Positions 57,139 to 64,000 of a stretch of DNA of 64,000 nucleotides are shown here, piece by piece. A program made the position numbers and the translations under genes. Numbering within the stretch: the stretch's first letter is position 1; each line of letters begins with the position of its first letter. This DNA is from Chlamydomonas sphaeroides. Taxonomy: Eukaryota > Chlorophyta > Chlorophyceae > Chlamydomonadales > Chlamydomonadaceae. The notes under the pieces were generated by a model that had not been told where the DNA came from, searched no databases, and was given only the letters and a program-made list of their open reading frames with translations. The stretch covers positions 237,415 through 301,414 of the forward strand of contig BDDC01000002.1 in NCBI GenBank assembly GCA_001662425.1, read 5' to 3'.

Positions 57139-59488
57139 GGGCTGCTCGCTGACGGCTGCATGCATGCTGCACGCAGCCCCACTGCCCAGCAGCCGCGCGC
57201 AGTGGCCGCGGAGCCCGACCATGCATATCGTGCTGCTGACAGCTCGCAGAGCTTCGTTGAGGCACGTGATGATGAGGTGCCGGTCAGCGAGGGCCAGCAG
57301 CAGCCACCGAACGAACCTCGGATGGCCGGTATGTAGTCGCCGGGGTGTGCGCTGAGCCGCCAATGCGCGGCCTGCTGAGCTGCTGTTGCGCTGCGGTGCA
57401 GGTGGAGCTTGCGCTGCCTATCTAGGGCACGCACTAACACGCACCGGCTGGGGCGAGGTGGGCCTCCGAGCAGACAGTGGTGGGTCGTCCCTCGAGGTCA
57501 TAACTTACCAACGGGGTGCCAAGCATGCCTGCGTTACAGCAGCAGCAGCCTGGCGGGAAGGTAGCCCAGCAGCGGTTGCTGGGGTAGGCAGGGGACCGCT
57601 CATCAGCACTATCAGCGGCAGCACTCGAGCGCAACAGCAGACTCTCCCCCTGCCCCCTCTGTTGCATAGAGCCCCAAGTTCCGTTGGGACGGCAGTGAGA
57701 ACTGCCGATTGGGAGCCAGAAGCTCAGGCCGCGGTGTCGTACAGCGACACCTTATCCCAACCGGCGGGGCTCCAGATAAGCCCTGCCGATGACAAAGAAC
57801 GTCACGACGCACTCAGATGTGCGCCCCGTCAGATTGGATGCGGAGATGCCCCCGTGCGTGGGCCAAGCGGATGACCCAGAGGTCGGTCAGGCTCAAGCAG
57901 TGAGCCGACATACAGCGCAGAGGGCAGCATGATACAACACCCTCCTGGATTTCCCTGCTGCTGCCACCTTGCCTGAGCACTGCTTCGTCAGGGGAGCGTG
58001 GAGATTCACTTGAGAGCCGCTGGCAGCAGCTGTGAAGATAGGTCTTGCGGCTGCTGGCGGCCGGATGCCCGCCCGTGCATACATACATACTGCACACACA
58101 TGCCGGAGGGATGACACCTACCCTACCGTACGTCGAGTTCCCGCCCGGTGACCGGGTCCACCCATTTTGGCAGGCCCACCAGGCGCTGCTTGCGTGGCCC
58201 AGTCAGCTGACGCGCACGTTCCTGACCAGGACAGCACAGCAGAAGGTGTGGCGGTACAGTATGCGCGGCGCTGCCAGCCAGCCATGGCTGCTGCGACGAC
58301 GTTGCAGGGCCCGGGCAGCCGCGGACACTCGTCCTGAGCTTGACCAGGTATGTGGGTTGCTTTGGGGTCGCCACGTCATTGGCACGCACGCGGCAGCGGC
58401 CTGTCGGGCAAGGTTGAATAATGTCACTGTCGCAGGCAGGCAGCAGGCTGATTGAACGCGCTGGAACGAGTCCTATCACGGCATCGGACTGTCTCAATAA
58501 TATCTCTACGTGGCGTTATGTATTGTCGTCGCAAGATGGCGTCATGGGCTGAATGGAGCTTACGGAGCATTTACGACTTCGCGCAAGTTCCACATGGTTC
58601 CGCAGGCGAAGCGCACTCGGCACACCGCATGCGCGCGATGGAAGCCTGTCAACGTTGAAGACAACTCAAATCTCTTATAATTGCCTTTCAAAGCCATGCT
58701 GCAACGCTGCTGCACCGCGAGTCCGCCACAGAAACTTCGGCAACTACCAGCGCACAGCCCTTCTGCCATAATCAGACGCAACAACATTTACACGACTGCT
58801 GATGTATGTGTACGTTGCTATCTTTCATGTGGACAAGCGAGACTGTCGGCGGTTGGCACTTGTACTGCAGTGCGCTGCGAAGATTGACTTTCTCTGCGCT
58901 ATGCATACAAGGAGTTCTCGGCTTATTGAGTCCTTGGATAGAGGTTTGTGCATATGAAATCATATGACCAGTTGCGGACTTGCTATTGCCCCCTCGGTCC
59001 CGGTGAAATATGCATTGCTGGTGTACTTCCTGTGAGTTGTCACAATGTCAAGACACGTATCGTCGGGCATGAGGGTTTCTGCTGACGCCTGTCGGACATC
59101 GGTCTGACGTTCCTGAGGCACATCCATTGATGTTTCCAAGCGCCAACACAAATGATGTTATGATAATGACTAGCAGGAATGATCAGTGGTCAAAAACAAC
59201 GAATGGTATTGAAAGGGACCAGTCACGAGTTGCTCAGCGCCTGCACGGCGCTCGCGCTGGACGCGCCAACTGGGTAGGAGAGTTATGTTGATGGCCCTCT
59301 CACGTGTACGCGTGAAGCATGCGTGGGGCTGCGCCTTGCGCAAGCTAACCTCAGCTGACTGACGATGCGATTGCGCTGCAGGAAACTCTGCTGGGCTACA
59401 ACGGCAGCAGTAACACTATGGGTAAGCTCAGGGAAGAAGCTCGCGCCTAAATGGATGTCCGCGATTCCGTGTGCGCTGCGCCGTGCAG

Positions 59489-60321
59489 GGCGAACTTCAT
59501 GACCAGGACTGGGCTCCAACTGGAACCCCAGCGGCAGTCTCGGTGGTTGAGCTGGACGTGCCGGCGGCAACGCGCTCCCTCGGCAGAATCGTATCGCCGC
59601 CGGTCGCCTCGAGCCTGCTCGCGAGTATCCAGCAGCAGCTCGACGATGGGGTGCCGGAGGTGCGTCTCGCTCGCTTTCGCGCGTCACAGCGAGCGACGGG
59701 CTTCGCAAACCCTCGCAAACAGGCGTGCAAAAGACGCGTTACCCATTGCTGCACCCCGCTGCTGCCACCCCGCCACAGCCCGCGGCGCGGAGCCTCGTGC
59801 GCATCCCCGACCGCCCCCTGCCACCACTGCGGCAACCTGCCTCTCCACCGCCTCCGCCGTGCCAGACGCAGCCCTCCGCCATCCCGCGCAAGCCCAGGCC
59901 ATACGCAGCCGCCCTCAAAGGCGAGCCGTCCGAGGCGGGGCCGCAGCCGGACGCCAGCGCTGCCGGTGGCGCCCGGGGCGACGAGAGCCCGGGCCTGCCC
60001 TGGCGCTTCACCTCTGACGTGAGCCTCAGCCTGTCGGACCGTGAGATCGACGCGCTGCAGATGTACGGCGAGAGCGTACGGCACCACATCTTCATTGCCG
60101 ATGCGATGGGGCTGAGCACATCCCTCGACGGCGACGAGCTGCGGGAGCTGCTCTGCAGCGGGCCCATGCAGCAGACGCTTGGCGGCGGCGGCGTCGGCGG
60201 CCGCGGCGCCGCCGTCGCCGACAGCGCCACATCAGTGGCGCGGCACTTCGGCGGTGGCAACGGCGGCAGCGGTGGCGAAGGTGACGGCGGCGGAGGAGCA
60301 AGCGGCGACGGAGGCGGCGGC

Positions 60322-60358
<37 letters not shown>

Positions 60359-63300
60359 CGCCCGAGGTGCGGCCAGCGCCGCGCGTGCTGCGGCCGCCGA
60401 TGCAGCTGCTGGCCGTGGCGGCGCCAGCGCCAGCTGCGATAGCGGCGGCGGCGACACAGCCACCGCCCTTGGCGCCGCCGCCTCTGCCGCCGTCTTTGCA
60501 ACGACAGCGGCGGCGGCCGCAGCTGGCCTTTGCGCCCATAGATGAGGCGGGCCCCAGCGGCGCTGAGCCTGGAGCGCCGCCGCTGCCGCTGCTGAACCTA
60601 AAGCCGCAGTTGGAGCATGGCGGCCGGCGGCGGCAGTCTCCCGGCGCTGCCGCGCCGCCGGCGGACCCGCCGCCGCAGCTGGTGGATCCGCCGCCTCAGC
60701 TGGTGGATGACTCTCCGTTCAGCTACCACACCGCACCGCCCAGCAACGCCAGCGGCGACAGCCAAGACCCTGGCGGCAGCGACGGCGACGGCGACAGCGA
60801 CAGCGACAGCGACAGCAGCGGCTTAGAGATGGCCGTCCGCCGCATGAGCACTCGCGGCCGTGCGCTGCGAACACTCGAGGAGCTGGGCTGGGCACCGCCC
60901 GCCCCCTCCGCAGCCACCAAGCGCGCCGGCGCCGCAGCCGCGGCGCCGCCGGGGCCCGCCGCCGACGGGCGGCCCAGCGGCACGAGGCCGCCCGCGCCGG
61001 CTCTGTTGGGCCGCTGGACCGCGCCGCCGCCGACGCCGCCGCCGTCGACGACGACGACGCGGACGTCAGCTCCGGTGCTGGTCTCTGCGCCGGTGGATCG
61101 CGTCCCTGCCGGCGCGACGGCTCTCTTTGACAGCAGCCCCTGGCCCGCGGCCGACCTGGGGGAGCTGCCCGGCGGGGCAGGCGCCGGCGCGGCCGCGGCC
61201 ACGGGCCCAGTGGCGCAGGGCGGGGCTAGGGCTCCCGGCCCGGAGGGTGAGGCCGAGGGCGGCGGCGGCAGCGGCCGTGCAGCCGGTGGCTCGCTGGCAG
61301 GAAACAGCAGCCCGTGGGCGGAGGCGGTGGCAGGCGAGGTAGCGGCGGCGGCCGCGGTGGCAGGAGAGGCAGCGGCGGCGCCGTGGGGCGGACAGTGGTA
61401 CCAGGTGGGTTAAGTGACGGGGGGGCTCGGCTCGGGCCCCACACTGCTGCGACCTAGGGGTGGGCTGTGTGGCCCGGGGCGTTAATAGATGAGGCGGTGC
61501 GCAGCTGGTGCGGCACACAAGCCAACTCGGTGAGCATGTTGCGTGCACGGCCTAGCTGCCTTGCTGCCTAGCAGACCGCAGCCTCTGGCATCCTCGAGAG
61601 GCCCTGGGGGCTGGCGATGGGAGTGCAGAGGCCCTGGCCTCTGGCTTGGCGGGCCAATTCCGTCTCTCGATGGGATGTGTTGTTCAACATACCGTTCTGC
61701 ATACCGTACCTGGCAAGAGCACTGCACGTACACCCCTCCTGGCGGCCCCCCAACCGCGCAGGTGCGGCTGCGGCTGCTGCCCGCCGCGGGCGCCGGCGCC
61801 GGCAGCAGCGCCAAGGCCCGTCCCGGCCGTGTCCTGCTGCTGGTGGCTGAGAACGTGCAGGAGCTGGTGACGGCGGCTCAGGTGGGATGAGGGCCAGAGC
61901 GTGGGTCGAGAGCAGTGAAAATGGGGCTCCGAGGCGACCACGAGCACACGCCCGAGCCCTATGGTCGTGTGGGTGAGCGCCGCCAGCCCAGGTCCGGACG
62001 TCTAGAGCCAGAGGCAGAGGGGGCTCAGGAGCCAAGATGGTGGGAACTGCCGCACTATGACGAAAGTGCCCCGGCTTACGGGGGCTTACGGGGTTATGTT
62101 CAGAAATAAGTATAAGTAGGTGTGTGTTCAACTTACTGGGGCAAATTAGAGTACCACCCCACAAGCGTGTGTGCGCCATGTGGATGGGGCATCGCGGCTG
62201 CTTGGGGTGGCCAGGGGCTAGGGAGACCCTGGCGTGGGGTGGGGACGGGGCCAATCCAGCAGTGCGCAGGGTCGCACAACCGTGGCGCCCTCTCAGATGT
62301 CCCCAACCGTCGCGCCCCCCGGCCCCCAGGGCGTGGAGGCTGAGCTAGCGGAGCTGCGCCAGCGCTACGGCGCCATGGAGGCACTGCTGGTCAGCCAGCA
62401 CAAGGTGAGGTCACGGGCTGTGTGCTCACTTCTTAGTTTGACCCAACACGCATGTGCGCGAGGTGCGCTGCAACGAGCCCCTCACGGTGGGGAGGCCCTG
62501 CTGGCCAGCCCGCACAAGCTGGGGGCAACAGGGCGTCCCACAGGGCGCCACCGTCGCAGCGGGTGCCGGCGTGTGTCCGTGCCGGCGTGTAATGTTGTGT
62601 CGCACGACCTCTGCTGCCTGCGGCTCCCAATGCATCGCCGATCAGCCAGTAGGATGCGCGTGCATTGCTAACGCTCATCCTCTCAGCCCCGCTCGCATCG
62701 TCGCCTCTTCCCCTCCCGCCCTTCCGCAGCTGCTGGAGTCGGTCTTCCCGCGCCAAGCCATACTGCACATGACCCGGCTGCTCGCCGGACCCAGCCAGCA
62801 CGGCCGGCTGCAAAACCCCCAGCAGGCGCCCAGCTCGGACCCGGGCCATGGCGGAGGAGGAGGCGGTGCCCCGTCTCGGCCGCCCTCGCGGGCTCAGCTG
62901 AATTGGCAGGCCACGTCGGCGCCCCCTCGCTCGCGCGACGTCTCGGCCTCTTCCTCAAGGTGTGTGAGGGTGTGTTGGGCGGAGGTAAGCAACCCAAGCA
63001 ACCTCAAAGCAGGCCCGTGTACCCTTGCGGTGTGATACCGCCGCCACCGGCGGCCGCTGCAGCCCCCTGCGCGCGCGATCCATGCTTCCAGTCCGGCATA
63101 CCTCATGCCTCTCGTGTCGTTCTGATCTGCACGCCGCTCACCGCCCGCCTATTCTAGATCAACCTGTGACGACACTCATCGCCCTCAGCCCTATCCTGAC
63201 TCAACCCGTGCGCCGCCCGGCGCATCCACCGCTTGCGCCCTCAGGAAGAACATGGCGAACTTTCTCCCCGATGCCGGAGCCACCTTGCCCCCGGCGCCAA

Positions 63301-64000
63301 ACAGCCGAGACGCAGCGGCAGCCGGCACCGGCCCCACCAACCAACCGCGCCAGCTCCGGGGCCCCTACCTCTGCAGCCCGCTCCAGGCCCCCGCCACCGC
63401 CCTGACCGGCCCACCAGCCAGCGACGCCGGCTGCTCCACACCCACGGGCGCAGCCGGCCAGGGCACCGTGGCGGAGGCGCCCGCCGTCGGCGTCGCGGGC
63501 TCGGTCGCTGCGGAGCTGCTGCGCAGGATGCTGCCCTCAGGCGGCTCCGAGCCCGCCGCAGCGCCGTCGAAGCGCCGCGGCGCCGGGGAGGGGCCCATGC
63601 AAGGCGTCAACCTGCTGCCGACCCGTGATGGCGGTGGCAGCCTGACCGACCTCGTTGTGGCTCTGGCCCTGGAAACGCCCAGTGAGGCCCAGGGCGAGCG
63701 CCACGACCGCGTCGGCGGCGGCGGTGGCGGCACCGCCGCCGCTGGAGCGCAGCCGCGGCTGCCCGCGCCTCAGCTAGGTCTGGCGTCTGGCGGCGGCAGT
63801 GGTCTCAGCAGCATGGCGGACCTCACCTGGAGCCGCCCGCTGCCGGCGGCCATGCCCGGCGGCAGCGGCGGCGGCGCGGCGGGAGGCTGGGGTCGCGGCG
63901 GGGAGCTGCCGGCGCTCGCGCCGTGGTCGGGGCCGGCGCTGGGCGCGGCGGCGCCGCTGGCGACGGCGCACCGCTGCGTCACGGTGCTGTTCGCCGACAT
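59489..64000 (+). CDS. Class III adenylyl/guanylyl cyclase, partial (both ends)
   Basis: Would convert ATP to cAMP or GTP to cGMP. Visible exons: 59489 to about 59659; about 59725 or 59799 to 61404; 61762-61881; 62297-62404; 62730-62959; and 63245 to the window end. The phases of the last five exons agree. The protein starts with GELHDQDWAPTGTPAAVSVV, then a region of about 560 residues rich in Gly (16 in a row near 60325), Ala, Pro, and an Asp/Ser repeat near 60790. Further on are VEAELAELRQRYGAMEALLV (coiled coil) and LESVFPRQAILHMTRLL, a helix found just before the catalytic domain in algal cyclases. The last residues, HRCVTVLFADI, are the first strand and first metal-binding Asp of the cyclase homology domain, which continues beyond 64000. 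The call rests on this edge plus the pre-domain helix. The 5' end is unresolved. Confidence 0.75.

Larger units (their letters stand above)
52873..59488. other. Lower-GC spacer and probable 5' part of the cyclase gene
   Basis: This starts at the CDKL start codon and runs to the first secure cyclase exon. 52.9-56.5 kb shows no credible gene. It contains two strong hairpins (54903-54951 and 55670-55707) and a 45-bp duplication (57061-57138). A frame at about 58126-58350 reading HPFWQAHQALLAWPSQLTRT is the kind of segment found in large volvocine cyclases and may be an upstream exon. A short exon ETLLGYNGSSNTM at 59380-59421 is also possible. Neither can be phased to 59489. Confidence 0.4.

Overview
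The window is GC-rich nuclear DNA with dense, short GT-AG introns, long Ala/Gly/Pro/Gln tracts inside proteins, GC-rich minisatellites and one 10-N assembly gap (46392-46401). Together with the gene content (plastid-type pyruvate dehydrogenase E1-alpha, EGF-exostosin glycosyltransferase, CDKL-type kinase, BTB/NHL protein, very large class III nucleotidyl cyclase), this points to a chlamydomonadalean (volvocine-like) green alga. All exon boundaries below were worked out by hand from splice sites, reading phase and family motifs. No database search was run.

Layout. 0.9-3.9 kb (+): type II phosphatidylinositol 4-kinase, gamma class. 5.7-9.8 kb: two diverged direct copies of one segment, plus an inverted copy of part of it at the left edge. 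Between them lies a BTB/NHL-like gene on the + strand with four frame breaks (6.8-8.5 kb). 9.7-12.6 kb (-): SirB1/transglutaminase-like protein. 13.2-18.0 kb (+): prolyl 4-hydroxylase with ten coding exons, one junction apparently GC-AG. 19.9-20.6 kb (-): charged coiled-coil protein with an EF-hand-like region, 3' end unresolved. 21.2-23.7 kb (-): conserved-looking acidic protein not recognised. 25.4-29.5 kb (+): pyruvate dehydrogenase E1-alpha, complete, 396 residues. 32.9-43.0 kb (-): a 10-kb gene for a secreted or membrane GT47 exostosin-like glycosyltransferase with EGF-like modules. 45.6-52.9 kb (-): CDKL-family protein kinase with a very long low-complexity tail, one frame break and several relic copies of its own exons in introns. 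About 59.5-64.0 kb (+), probably starting further upstream: a class III adenylyl/guanylyl cyclase that enters its catalytic domain just as the window ends.

The genes look like ordinary, functionally independent eukaryotic loci rather than a cluster with one task. The P4H and GT47 genes would both fit the secretory pathway (hydroxyproline-rich cell-wall glycoproteins). CDKL kinases and very large cyclases are known signalling families in flagellated green algae. Those links are inferred from family knowledge and are not shown by linkage. The most unusual structure is exon duplication inside the CDKL gene, where decayed copies of the activation-loop exon and of the ATP-lysine exon sit in the adjacent introns. 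I found no CRISPR array, bacterial operon, confident tRNA or rRNA gene, or intact transposon.
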